15,227 nucleotides of DNA from Candidatus Aminicenantota bacterium (GTDB taxonomy: Bacteria > Acidobacteriota > Aminicenantia > UBA2199). The translations under genes and the position numbers were made by a program. The stretch lies in assembly GCA_020355945.1 (NCBI GenBank), contig CP070627.1, forward strand, positions 5,883,169 to 5,898,395, written 5' to 3'. The notes under the pieces were generated by a model. That model saw only the letters and a program-made list of their open reading frames with translations, made no database searches and was not told the origin of the DNA. Shown here piece after piece: positions 6,809-14,505 of this stretch. Each line of letters begins with the position of its first letter. Within the stretch, counting starts at the first letter, position 1.

Positions 6809-7801
6809 TTATATACTCTCTACAAAAAGTTCCCACTCCTCTTCTTCATTTTCCTTTAAATAATAGAAGCGATCGTTATTGATTGAAGAGATTACCCCAT
6901 CAGGTAAAAAGGTTTTTTTTAAAATACTTCCTTTTAAATCCATGACGATGACTTCTCTCTTTTTATCTTTATCCTTTTTTTTATAGGTAAACACATAAAT
7001 CTTTCCATTATTTATACTGAAATTTCCGAAAGCCGGGAAATATTTCCTCCACGTGAATTTAAATCTGTCTTTTACCTGGTTAAAGTAAGGCGACTTTTTC
7101 ATACTTTCCATACGATTGTTTTTGTATTCATCGGTGACTTCAAGTTTTTCATACTCTTTTTTGATCTGGTAAAGTTTATTGCCTTTGCTGTTAAACACCT
7201 CGATAAAAAAACCTTTCTTTGTATCCCCCACAAAGACATTTTCCCCGGAGACGTCGTATCTTAAATGGTCGCGAACCATCTCCATTTCAAATGTCCCGGA
7301 AATTCCCTGCCTTCTTCTTTCACTTTCAGCAATAACTTTTATTGTTTTAAGATCTTTGTCAAAAATGGTTATTGCGGTTAATCCTTTTTTGGATTCCCGG
7401 TTAAATTTCATTTCCATGCCGACAAAATTCTCTCCGACTGGAAGAACCGGGAATATAAACATTCTCGGTATTTTTTTTTCTCTTAAAAACTCGCCGTTCC
7501 TGGAAAAATACATAAATTTACCAAAGGAATTAATTAGTAAATAATCGGGAAAAACCTTCAGTATTGGGATATTTTTAAACTCACCGGGTCCTTCCCCCTT
7601 TCTCCCGAATTGTTTGACCAGTTTAAAATCCTTTGTCGAATACAAATAAATGGTTGATTTCTCAACGATGTACAGTTGGTTGTTTTCAACAGAAATAGAA
7701 GCAGGTTTCATGATTTCCGGTAACGTTGCCAATCGTTCAGGGAAAAGGAATAATCCCCCACCCATAAAAATGATAATCATGACATAACTAATCTTTCTCA
7801 T
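6809..7801 (-). CDS. Secreted 6-bladed beta-propeller protein (330 aa)
   Basis: GGAGG precedes the ATG by about 10 bases. Residues ~4-20 form a signal sequence (ISYVMIIIFMGGGLFLF), with no clear lipobox. The body carries propeller-strand repeats: ASISVENNQLYIVEKSTIYLYS, then the typical QFGRKGEGPGEFK loop (residues 65-76) of the 6-bladed/NHL-like propellers seen in tandem families in Bacteroidota and Aminicenantes, then DYLLINSFGKFMYFSRNGEFL and later blades such as NGKIYVFTYKKKDKDK and INNDRFYYLKENEEEEWEL. No catalytic residues are evident. The fold is usually a binding or scaffold module; the ligand is unknown. The protein is very Lys-rich and A/T-rich compared with its neighbours. It lies between inverted 15-bp repeats and next to rearranged DNA, so it may have arrived separately. 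Confidence 0.8.
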   Translation of the reverse strand: MRKISYVMIIIFMGGGLFLFPERLATLPEIMKPASISVENNQLYIVEKSTIYLYSTKDFKLVKQFGRKGEGPGEFKNIPILKVFPDYLLINSFGKFMYFSRNGEFLREKKIPRMFIFPVLPVGENFVGMEMKFNRESKKGLTAITIFDKDLKTIKVIAESERRRQGISGTFEMEMVRDHLRYDVSGENVFVGDTKKGFFIEVFNSKGNKLYQIKKEYEKLEVTDEYKNNRMESMKKSPYFNQVKDRFKFTWRKYFPAFGNFSINNGKIYVFTYKKKDKDKKREVIVMDLKGSILKKTFLPDGVISSINNDRFYYLKENEEEEWELFVESI

Positions 7802-7886
7802 CTTTTACATTCCTCCTTATCGTTGTTCGCTTTTCGCGGATCGATAGGAAATTTTACTACAAACAACTATTAATTTCAACTGATAG

Positions 7887-7901
7887 GTAAAAAAGGTGCC
7901 C
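7887..7901 (-). repeat. 15-bp inverted repeat, right arm
   Basis: GTAAAAAAGGTGCCC is the exact reverse complement of 6753-6767. It ends only 4 bp before the duplicated S9 gene fragment that starts at 7905, so it marks or lies near a rearrangement border. Confidence 0.5.
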
Positions 7902-7904
7902 CTG

Positions 7905-8018
7905 GTTCCACCTTTTCCATTGGAACCACAACCGGCTGCCGTCACTGTTCCAGCGCATATGAAAGGGCATGGTGCCGTAAAAATCACTACCCTCCATGAT
8001 CAGATCAATATCCAGTTG
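7905..8018 (-). pseudogene. Fragment of an S9 peptidase gene (duplicate of 1270-1383)
   Basis: 114 bp align with 1270-1383 without indels and with 9 differences (~92% identity). The fragment encodes QLDIDLIMEGSDFYG...LWFQWKRWN, residues ~53-90 of the intact S9 protein at the left of the window. Homology stops abruptly at both ends: on one side the sequence runs into the 15-bp repeat arm, on the other into an IS4-type transposase fragment. The short reading frame through it (7857-8042) is therefore a chimera, not a gene. The high identity points to a recent paralogue or partial duplication. Confidence 0.85.
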
Positions 8019-8053
8019 CTTTAGAAGCATAGAAGGGGACATGCAAGAATCCT

Positions 8054-8227
8054 ATCACGAAGAGATTTCGCCTGGGCCAGGTGACAAAAAAGCATACAAA
8101 CCAATTGGGTCCAACTAGCGAAACCTTTGGCTCCATAGTCGGACCTGTACCTTTTGACTAAAGTGGCAAATTCTGCCCGCGAAAAGATGGTTAAGGGTTG
8201 ACTAAAGATAGATGCATGTTGTATCAT
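8054..8227 (-). pseudogene. Truncated IS4-type transposase (DUF4372 N-terminal domain)
   Basis: From an ATG at 8227, after an AAGGAGG site, the protein begins MIQHASIFSQPLTIFSRAEF and continues with KGFASWTQLVCMLFCHLAQAKSLRD. This matches my recollection of the DUF4372 N-terminal domain of IS4-family transposases. Homology ends near base 8054; the frame then runs through unrelated DNA to a stop at 8021. The DDE catalytic domain (normally another ~300 residues) is missing, so the element cannot move itself. The break joins the S9 gene fragment, so insertion or deletion by this IS probably created the scar. Confidence 0.85.
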
Positions 8228-8233
8228 ATAAGT

Positions 8234-8298
8234 GACCTCCTTTTTGGATTTGCTTGTGACTTAAGATAATATTTTTAACAAATTTCAAGGAGGAGGTC
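8234..8298. repeat. Inverted repeat over the transposase ribosome site
   Basis: GACCTCC (8234-8240) is the complement of the transposase ribosome site and pairs exactly with GGAGGTC (8292-8298), with further partial pairing outward. Transcripts entering the element from outside could fold and hide the ribosome site, a known device in IS10/IS50-type elements. Whether it applies here is inference. Confidence 0.35.
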
Positions 8299-8420
8299 AA
8301 CTTTTTTGTACGAAAATATAAAAAAGTAAACAAAAAGGTGAAGATTTTTAGAGGTCATCGGACAAAAAGTAAATGTCTATTTTGGACAAGAGTGAGATAT
8401 TAATAAAAAAGGAGGAAAAC

Positions 8421-11400
8421 ATGAAAAGGTCTAAATGGGTTGTATCAGTGCTGGTGTTGGTGCTGATGCTGAGTATGGTCAGTTTTAAACCGATGCAATC
8501 TCCTGTTTGCTCTCAGGTTCCCATAGGATATCAGGGGGTGGAAGCAATGGTGCTGGCTGCGTACCAGGTGTGGTACGGAATGCCGTCCCATCGATGCGCC
8601 TTTTTGCCATTTGAGTGGCCCTATGACTCCCGTGACAGGAATGTCATTCGCCGTCATATCCGGGAGGCAAAGGAAAGAGGCATCAGCGGATTTGTTGTGG
8701 ATTGGTATGGACCGGAGGCCGGAGTGGCGAGCGATGAAGACCGCGGATTCATGGATCAGGCAACGACAGAGCTTTTCACACAGGCGGAAGAATTGCAGGA
8801 TTTTTACGTTGCACTGATGTATGATGATCAGACTGTAAAGTATGCGGAATCAGATCCGACCAAATATGAGTCCCGCGTCAAGAAAGACCTCCAGTATGCT
8901 AAAGAACAATACTTTGGGTCTCCCGCATACCTGGAAATCAACGGATGTCCTGCCCTGTTCATATTTCCTGACGATGAAGTTAAACCGTACCTTAGTTGGA
9001 AGGATATCAAGGCTCATCTAGGGGTTCCCGTTACACTGCTGGACAGGGATCCCAATCCGGCGGAACCCGATTATGACTCCAATTTTGAAGGATTTTTTGC
9101 ATGGGTGACAGCAACAAATGGTCAATGGGATCCCAACGGCCAGGAATGGGGCGAGGAATACCTGGAATGGTTTTATAATGTTATGCAGGGTGTCTATGCA
9201 GACAAGGTGGGGGTGGGCGGTGTCTGGCCCGGGTTTGACGATTCCCTTGCGCCCTGGAGTGAAAACAGATTCGTGTCCCGTTACCAACCTGAGGGTATGA
9301 CCCATGACCTGACGCTTAAGCTGGCGGAAGACAATAATGTAGAATACATCCTGGTGGGTACCTGGAATGATTTTGAAGAGGGAACCGACATCGAATACGG
9401 TGTGCGCATGCTGGTGGATATGGAGATAAAACTGGATAATGGGGGACCGTATCCCGAAGTGCTCATCAGGTCTTCACCTGTTAAGGTTGTCTGGAGTCCC
9501 GTCATCCCCAGTGCAGACCTGGAAATCTGGACGACCCATGATTTAATAAACTATGAATTTATAGATAAGCAACCTTTCTCTTGTGGTGATTACCTGTCGT
9601 TGACGCCCGGCAACTTATATGAACTAAAAATATGGACCCAAATTCCACCATACTCAAAATGGGTAAAAATCCGGCGTATTGATCCGGTTCCTGGTGTTGA
9701 TCCCGTGGTATTTGAGACTAAAACCATCACGGTTACTTCTCCCAACAGTGGAAAAAACTGGCAAGTCAATTCTTCTCAAACCATTACCTGGACCTCCACC
9801 GGCGAGGTCGGAGATGTGAAAATCCAATTTTCTGATGACAACGGCTGCAATTGGTCTAGCATTACCCCTTCCACGGCAAATGACGGTTTTTTTCCCTGGA
9901 CCGTACCGGATACGGTTTCTAACAAATGCTTGATCCGGGTCAGTGAAACCGATGGAGTCCCTGCAGGTACAAGCGGCATGTTTTCAATCATTTTTATTCC
10001 CTCCCCCCCGCCGGAAATCGCCTTAAATCGCACGCAACTGTATTTCGGTGCCACCACCACAAGTATCGTAACCGGCAGTCAATCGGTGCTTATCGAAAAC
10101 AACGGCGGTGGAACCCTGAAATGGGAAGCCTCTAGCATCGCCTCATGGCTCATCATTACACCCCCTGAAGGTACGGGAACAGGTGTTATCTCGGTTTCTG
10201 TCACCCCCTCCGAGCTGGCTGTGGGTAATCACACCGGTACTATCACCATCACAGACCCAAATGCGTCCAATTCCCCCCAGGAGGTGGCCGTCAATTTGAC
10301 GGTAAAGAGTCCGTTACAGGATCAGCCTCCTTTTGGCGATTTTTCCACCCCTTTAGACAATTCAACCGTAAGCAGCAGCATCCCGGTAACGGGTTGGGTA
10401 TTGGATGATATCGAAGTTGAGAGTGTAAAAATATATCGTAAAGAAAAAGATTTAATATATATCGGGGATGCTGTATTTGTTGAAGGGGCGCGCCCGGATG
10501 TCAAGAATGCTTATCCCGATTATCCAATGAATTACCGAGCAGGTTGGGGGTATATGATGCTTACCAATTTCCTGCCCAATGGAGGAAACGGTCCGTTTAA
10601 AATACATGCCGTGGCCACAGATGCCGATGGGCACCAGGTAACATTAGGAACCAAATCCATCACATGTGATAATGCCAATGCTATTAAACCCTTTGGCTCT
10701 ATCGATACTCCTACCCCAGGTGGTACTGCTACTGGCAGTAATTATATCAACTGGGGCTGGGTACTAACTCCCAAGCCCAACTGTATTCCCACAGACGGTT
10801 CAACCATTAATGTTTATGTGGATGGAGTTAATCTCGGTCATCCTACTTACAATATTTACAGGTCTGATATTGCCTTGTTGTTTCCAGGTTATTGCAATAG
10901 TAACGGAGCTGCTGGGTATTTTTCACTTGATACCACTGCCTTTGAGAATGGAGTGCATACCATCCAATGGACGGCGAGAGATAATGCTGGTAATACTGAT
11001 GGAATCGGAAGCAGGTATTTTACGATACAGAATACAGGAAGCAGTTCAGGCCAGTTAGCACATCCTCAAAATTTCAAATTCAACTCTCAACAGATATCTA
11101 GTATCCCGATAGATTACAATAGTCCCTTAAGATTCAGGCGAAGTTATGACAAAACAGATAATATGAAAGCAATCTCACAAACTGATAAAGGAATTTCTCT
11201 GTTGAAAATAAAGGAACTTGAGCGGATAGAATTGCTTTTGGTTGAAAACGAAAACTTTGTCAATGGTTTTTTATTTTCAGGAAATCTGTTGCTGCCTCTC
11301 CCCATTGGTTCGACACTCAGGAATGCTTCTTTTTGCTGGATACCTGGTCCTGGATTCCTCGGGGATTACCGGTTCCTGTTTGTTGTAAAAGGCAAGGATG

Positions 11401-11462
11401 GAGCATTTAGCAAGCGAGAAGTGGTTATACGGATAGAACCGAGGTTTGGGGTGAAAAAATAG
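8421..11462 (+). CDS. Secreted multidomain GH99/GH71-like glycoside hydrolase (1013 aa)
   Basis: The start at 8421 is chosen because AAGGAGG lies 5-6 bases upstream and a signal peptide follows at once (KWVVSVLVLVLMLSMVSF). An in-frame ATG at 8373 would only add 16 charged residues. Residues ~36-335 form a GH99/GH71-like (beta/alpha)8 domain: VLAAYQVWYGMPSH, HIREAKERGISGFVVDWYGPE, LMYDDQ, GFFAW and VGTWNDFEEGTDIEYG. In GH99 endo-alpha-mannosidases the corresponding WNEWxEG loop carries two catalytic Glu; here it reads W315-N-D-F-E-E320-G, so the first is Asp. Then come a Kre9/KNH-like domain (~436-525, ITVTSPNSGKNW..ITWTS), a BACON/choice-of-anchor-like domain (~530-628), two Ig-like domains with GWVLDD and WGWVLTP (~635-748, ~755-870), and a C-terminal adhesion-like tail with WIPGPGFLGDYRFLF (~980). 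It probably acts on extracellular glycans; the substrate is unknown. It is the only plus-strand gene here and converges on the S10/CocE/GGT run. Confidence 0.85.
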   Translation: MKRSKWVVSVLVLVLMLSMVSFKPMQSPVCSQVPIGYQGVEAMVLAAYQVWYGMPSHRCAFLPFEWPYDSRDRNVIRRHIREAKERGISGFVVDWYGPEAGVASDEDRGFMDQATTELFTQAEELQDFYVALMYDDQTVKYAESDPTKYESRVKKDLQYAKEQYFGSPAYLEINGCPALFIFPDDEVKPYLSWKDIKAHLGVPVTLLDRDPNPAEPDYDSNFEGFFAWVTATNGQWDPNGQEWGEEYLEWFYNVMQGVYADKVGVGGVWPGFDDSLAPWSENRFVSRYQPEGMTHDLTLKLAEDNNVEYILVGTWNDFEEGTDIEYGVRMLVDMEIKLDNGGPYPEVLIRSSPVKVVWSPVIPSADLEIWTTHDLINYEFIDKQPFSCGDYLSLTPGNLYELKIWTQIPPYSKWVKIRRIDPVPGVDPVVFETKTITVTSPNSGKNWQVNSSQTITWTSTGEVGDVKIQFSDDNGCNWSSITPSTANDGFFPWTVPDTVSNKCLIRVSETDGVPAGTSGMFSIIFIPSPPPEIALNRTQLYFGATTTSIVTGSQSVLIENNGGGTLKWEASSIASWLIITPPEGTGTGVISVSVTPSELAVGNHTGTITITDPNASNSPQEVAVNLTVKSPLQDQPPFGDFSTPLDNSTVSSSIPVTGWVLDDIEVESVKIYRKEKDLIYIGDAVFVEGARPDVKNAYPDYPMNYRAGWGYMMLTNFLPNGGNGPFKIHAVATDADGHQVTLGTKSITCDNANAIKPFGSIDTPTPGGTATGSNYINWGWVLTPKPNCIPTDGSTINVYVDGVNLGHPTYNIYRSDIALLFPGYCNSNGAAGYFSLDTTAFENGVHTIQWTARDNAGNTDGIGSRYFTIQNTGSSSGQLAHPQNFKFNSQQISSIPIDYNSPLRFRRSYDKTDNMKAISQTDKGISLLKIKELERIELLLVENENFVNGFLFSGNLLLPLPIGSTLRNASFCWIPGPGFLGDYRFLFVVKGKDGAFSKREVVIRIEPRFGVKK

Positions 11463-11469
11463 CTATAAT

Positions 11470-11588
11470 ATTTGATTGCGCTATATGGAAGATGTGGTTA
11501 ATTAAGCGCTTACACCGCACTACCCATGAATATTGCGGAAATTCGTGAGCACTTAATATTGATCATCTATTTTATAGAGCAATCAAAT
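11470..11588. repeat. 119-bp foldback (palindromic) element
   Basis: The ends ATTTGATTGC G CTATA (11470-11485) and TATAGAGCAATCAAAT (11573-11588) pair at 15 of 16 positions. Pairing resumes further in (AGATG/CATCT; ATTAAGCGCTTAC with GTGAGCACTTAAT), so arms of 44 nt match at about 31 positions. The remaining loop has its own CCGCA/TGCGG stem (11515-11519 with 11534-11538). It lies 8 bp after the GH gene stop codon. No ORF, no U-tract and no obvious target duplication is present. A MITE-like remnant or a structured 3' end are both possible. Confidence 0.65.
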
Positions 11589-11757
11589 GGGGTGAACCTA
11601 CAAGGGAAAAAAGGGGTCGGTGCGTGCGAATGTTTCAATGTTTCGCTAAAATTTAGTTGGTGAAGCTTTCCGAAAAGTCCCGTTTTTTATCCAAAAATAA
11701 AAGCAGGGACAGGCAAAAAGAGCGGCTGCATTATTCTAAAAAATTCATATAAAAATT
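11589..11757. other. Intergenic spacer with competing hairpins
   Basis: The spacer holds no gene. 11677-11710 folds as GTCCC...GGGAC with an inner TTTTTAT/ATAAAA stem and is followed by four T's on the minus strand, so it is a weak terminator candidate for the leftward S10 run. AAGCAGGGA (11701-11709) can alternatively pair with TCCCTGCTT (11765-11773) inside the S10 remnant. AATGTTTC occurs twice in tandem at about 11629-11644. Nothing else is recognised. Confidence 0.4.
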
Positions 11758-12575
11758 TTACACATCCCTGCTTAGCTCTTTGAATACAGGCTTGTCAATA
11801 TACATCATATGACCGGATGGATAGCATTTAAAAATAATATTCTTCCTTAAAGGTCCAATCCCGATTGGAATTCCGATGCCCGGCAATTCAAGAATCCCAC
11901 CAGTAGTACCAATCCCCTGGGAAACATATAGTATCTATCCTGTAAATAACCGGCTAACCCGATACACCGTTGTACTGCATAACTGCAGCCGCATAGAAAC
12001 ATCGGAGAGGGCCACCGTTGGTATTTGGTAACATAAAGCCGGATAAAATCACCCACGACTTGAATATCTTCGGTAACACCGTGGAATTTTTTCCTATCCA
12101 CTCCCGGGGCCAACCGGCTGTATCCTGTGCTCACCGGGTCAACAAATACCAGGTCGGTAAATTCTAACCAGGTATTCTCATTATCAACATATTGATACGG
12201 GGGTGGCAAGGGAAAGCCTTGCTTTGATGTCCGGGCTATTTTTGGACCGGCCCCCCCCATGTGAATCCATGTGGATGAAGCGCCTGGCCCTCCATTGAAA
12301 GCAAAAGTGATAGGCCGGGGAGGGTCTTTTTGTGTATCCTCCCTGGTATAGGCAATAAAAAAAATAGAAGCCATGGGTTTGTCTTTTTCGTCTTTCATGG
12401 GCATATACCCGGCGGCTGCCTGGTATTTTAAAATTTTTCCATTAATTTTTATGGAATGATGAGTGACCGACACAGAAACATCCTCCCGGACGCTCTCTGA
12501 GTAGATATGGCTGGTTAGTCCACCCAAAAAAAGGATGAACATTAATGTAACAAAAATCGATTTACTCTTCATCAT
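11758..12575 (-). pseudogene. S10 serine carboxypeptidase, internally deleted and frameshifted
   Basis: The ATG at 12575 follows AGGAGG and a signal peptide (residues ~5-27). The reading frame gives 242 aa (to 11847), half of the ~480-500 aa of bacterial S10 proteins. The N-terminal half is typical: FAFNGGPGASSTW (oxyanion loop, ~92-104), FVDPVSTGYSR (~144-154) and EDIQVVGDFIRLYVTKYQRW. The nucleophile elbow, normally GESYG, reads GCSYA (Ser198 kept, Glu and Gly lost). The frame then stops soon after LNCRASEFQSGLDL. Just downstream, in another frame (11826-11758, readable back to ~11840), the S10 C-terminus survives: LRKNIIFKCYPSGHMMYID.. ending in a stop at 11758, with the catalytic-His motif GHMMYI. 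About 200 residues, with the catalytic Asp, are therefore deleted and the tail is frameshifted. It is almost certainly inactive. It is the last gene of the leftward GGT-CocE-S10 run. Confidence 0.85.
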
Positions 12576-12596
12576 ATACCTCCTGTATTTTTTATC

Positions 12597-12692
12597 TTAC
12601 TTGTCCTGGCGGACACTTACACCTCACTGACTTACTGAGTTACTGATTCACCCATTTACTCCGTACCTACTACCTACTACTTACTACTTACT
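12597..12692. repeat. Low-complexity TACT/CTAC repeats between S10 and CocE genes
   Basis: The 112-bp spacer contains degenerate repeats: ACTGACTTACTGAGTTACTGATTC (interrupted here at about 12630-12650) and then TACCTAC TACCTAC TACTTAC TACTTAC at 12664-12690. The last units include the CocE stop codon. No promoter is evident, and the S10 gene has its own ribosome site, so the genes may still be co-transcribed. Confidence 0.5.
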
Positions 12693-14460
12693 GATCCCCG
12701 GATACCGGCACCACCAGGTGACTGGGATGCTTTTTATCGTGGTACAGGGTGATGACGGCTTTCCTGGCATCTTTGGCTGTCTCTTCGGCCACAACACCGC
12801 CTGAGTTGTAGTTTTTTTCAAAGAAGGGGTTTTTTACCGGGCCGAAAACCAGCCGCAGCCGACTGCCTTTACTGAGTCTTCGAGAAAAGAAGTTGAAGGT
12901 ATCGAACCTGTAGAGGTTAATCTTCCCGGGTTTTACCAGTGTAGGACTGGATATGGAATTGCGGTAACGAGCCCGCATTACCGTGTAAGCCAGGAAAATG
13001 CCGGTACCGTTGGGTTTGATCTCGTACAGGGCGGCCTCCAGGTCAGTGTCGGGCACGTTGAGAGATAGGTAAGCATTAAAGGTGATAAAACCTGAAACTT
13101 CCAGGTCTTGTTTCAATGGCGGGCTGTGGTAAACAAGATTTTCCCCGGAAAAGGCATCGGTTTGGTCCAGGCAGGCGTCAGTCTCTGCAAACCATACATG
13201 TTCTTCGGAAATGGGGTCCAGGGGATCATATTCAAATCGATCCGGTTTCTCGCTGCCGGGTTTATTCCTGGTTAATTTGCCGGAATGAAATACATCGTTG
13301 GCGTTTCCGTTGTCTGAAGAGAGATACCAGGTTTGTTTGTCATTATAGACTTCATCGAGACTGGATGCATACTTCCATTGGTTGGCCCCCATGACATAGT
13401 AACAAACCCGGTCTTTGAGGAATTGGGGCCGTTTCTTGCCCTTCAGGTGCCAGTCATACCACTCCAGGTGGAGCTGGTCCATGTCCAACACGGCATTATC
13501 TCCAAAGACCAATCCCATCAGTTCCTTTTTAGGATAACGAGTGCCCCCGTGGTCCCAGGGCCCGATGATCAGGTAGTTTTTTTTCCTGGTTTGCTGCGGT
13601 GCGTATTTCATGAAGTTTCGATAGTAAGTCATATGACCCAACTGATCCCCAAAAAAATAGCAGGTAATGTTGAGTATGGGTATATGGATATCCCGGTAGT
13701 CTTCGGGTGCAGGAGCGAAATTCCGCCAGAATTCGTCATAGTAAGGATGGGCCACCCATCGTTTAAAAATCCGTTCCTCGATGCCGGCCAATTCCCAGAA
13801 TTGACAAAAAGGAACATGTTCATTGTATAATTCCAGGTATTTACTGTTCCAGTAGTGATCATCGGTAAATAGGTTATCGTTGGCGGTTACACCGCTGGTG
13901 AGAGAGAGCCAACAGGCCATATATGTGAAAAATATGGAGCGGTGTATGGGAAAATCAATGCCCGGGTAAACCGCATCGGTAGGCACAATGGTTTTTAAGG
14001 GTAGGGGACGGGTTTTCATGGCCTGCCACTGCACCATGCCGCGGTAAGAACCACCCCGCATGGCCACCTGGCCATCACTCCAGGGCTGTTTGGCAATCCA
14101 GTTGACAATATCGTAAATATCCTTACTGTGTTTGTCTCCTTCCAGGGGAAAGAAAATTCCTTCGGAATTACCCCTGCCTCTCACATCCACACTTGTATAA
14201 ACATACCCGTTTTTGGCAAAAAACATCCCTCGTTTCTGTGATTCATCGGAAATATAAGGAGTAAACACAAAGATAGTGGGCAAAGGTTCTTTGATCTCTT
14301 CCGGCATCCAGATTCGTGCTGAAAGTTTAACCCCATCCGGCATGGTAATTTTTTGATCCATGATTATCTTCACATCAACAGTCTTTTCACCTGATTCCCC
14401 AAACATAACAAAACAGGTGACCATGAAAATTAAAATAAATAAACCGCTTTTTTTTCTCAT
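12688..14460 (-). CDS. CocE/NonD (X-Pro dipeptidyl-peptidase S15-like) hydrolase, secreted
   Basis: 590 aa, the usual length for this family. AGGAGG precedes the ATG by 4 bases. Residues ~1-21 form a signal peptide. The alpha/beta-hydrolase domain has PTIFVFTPY, the VDVRGRGNSEG motif (~91-101) and the nucleophile elbow GGSYRG with Ser138. The presumed catalytic Asp is D272 in YFFGDQLG, and the His is H304 in IIGPWDHGG, as in CocE (GPWxHG). The C-terminal ~190 residues are the beta jelly-roll PepX_C domain (LEVSGFITFNAYLSLNVPDTDLEAALYEI, GSRLRLVF). Members cleave acyl esters, beta-lactams or Xaa-Pro dipeptides; with peptidase neighbours an extracytoplasmic peptidase or amide hydrolase is most likely. 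It lies 45 bp downstream of the gamma-glutamyltransferase gene on the same strand, so the two are probably an operon. All catalytic residues look intact. Confidence 0.92.
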   Translation of the reverse strand: MRKKSGLFILIFMVTCFVMFGESGEKTVDVKIIMDQKITMPDGVKLSARIWMPEEIKEPLPTIFVFTPYISDESQKRGMFFAKNGYVYTSVDVRGRGNSEGIFFPLEGDKHSKDIYDIVNWIAKQPWSDGQVAMRGGSYRGMVQWQAMKTRPLPLKTIVPTDAVYPGIDFPIHRSIFFTYMACWLSLTSGVTANDNLFTDDHYWNSKYLELYNEHVPFCQFWELAGIEERIFKRWVAHPYYDEFWRNFAPAPEDYRDIHIPILNITCYFFGDQLGHMTYYRNFMKYAPQQTRKKNYLIIGPWDHGGTRYPKKELMGLVFGDNAVLDMDQLHLEWYDWHLKGKKRPQFLKDRVCYYVMGANQWKYASSLDEVYNDKQTWYLSSDNGNANDVFHSGKLTRNKPGSEKPDRFEYDPLDPISEEHVWFAETDACLDQTDAFSGENLVYHSPPLKQDLEVSGFITFNAYLSLNVPDTDLEAALYEIKPNGTGIFLAYTVMRARYRNSISSPTLVKPGKINLYRFDTFNFFSRRLSKGSRLRLVFGPVKNPFFEKNYNSGGVVAEETAKDARKAVITLYHDKKHPSHLVVPVSGDQ

Positions 14461-14505
14461 TTATCCTCCTTAATTTTTTTAGCCGCGAAATTGCACAAAC
14501 AATGA

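Noticed and set aside
7857..8042. 61-codon minus-strand frame as a separate small gene
   Set aside because: It is a chimera: the central part is a duplicated S9 fragment and both ends are unrelated junction sequence.
8373..8420. Upstream ATG for the GH protein
   Set aside because: It adds 16 charged residues before the signal peptide and has no ribosome site; the ATG at 8421 has AAGGAGG at ideal spacing.
13116..13830. Plus-strand frames of 92 and 165 codons
   Set aside because: They are antisense to the CocE hydrolase gene, with no start signals or domain features.
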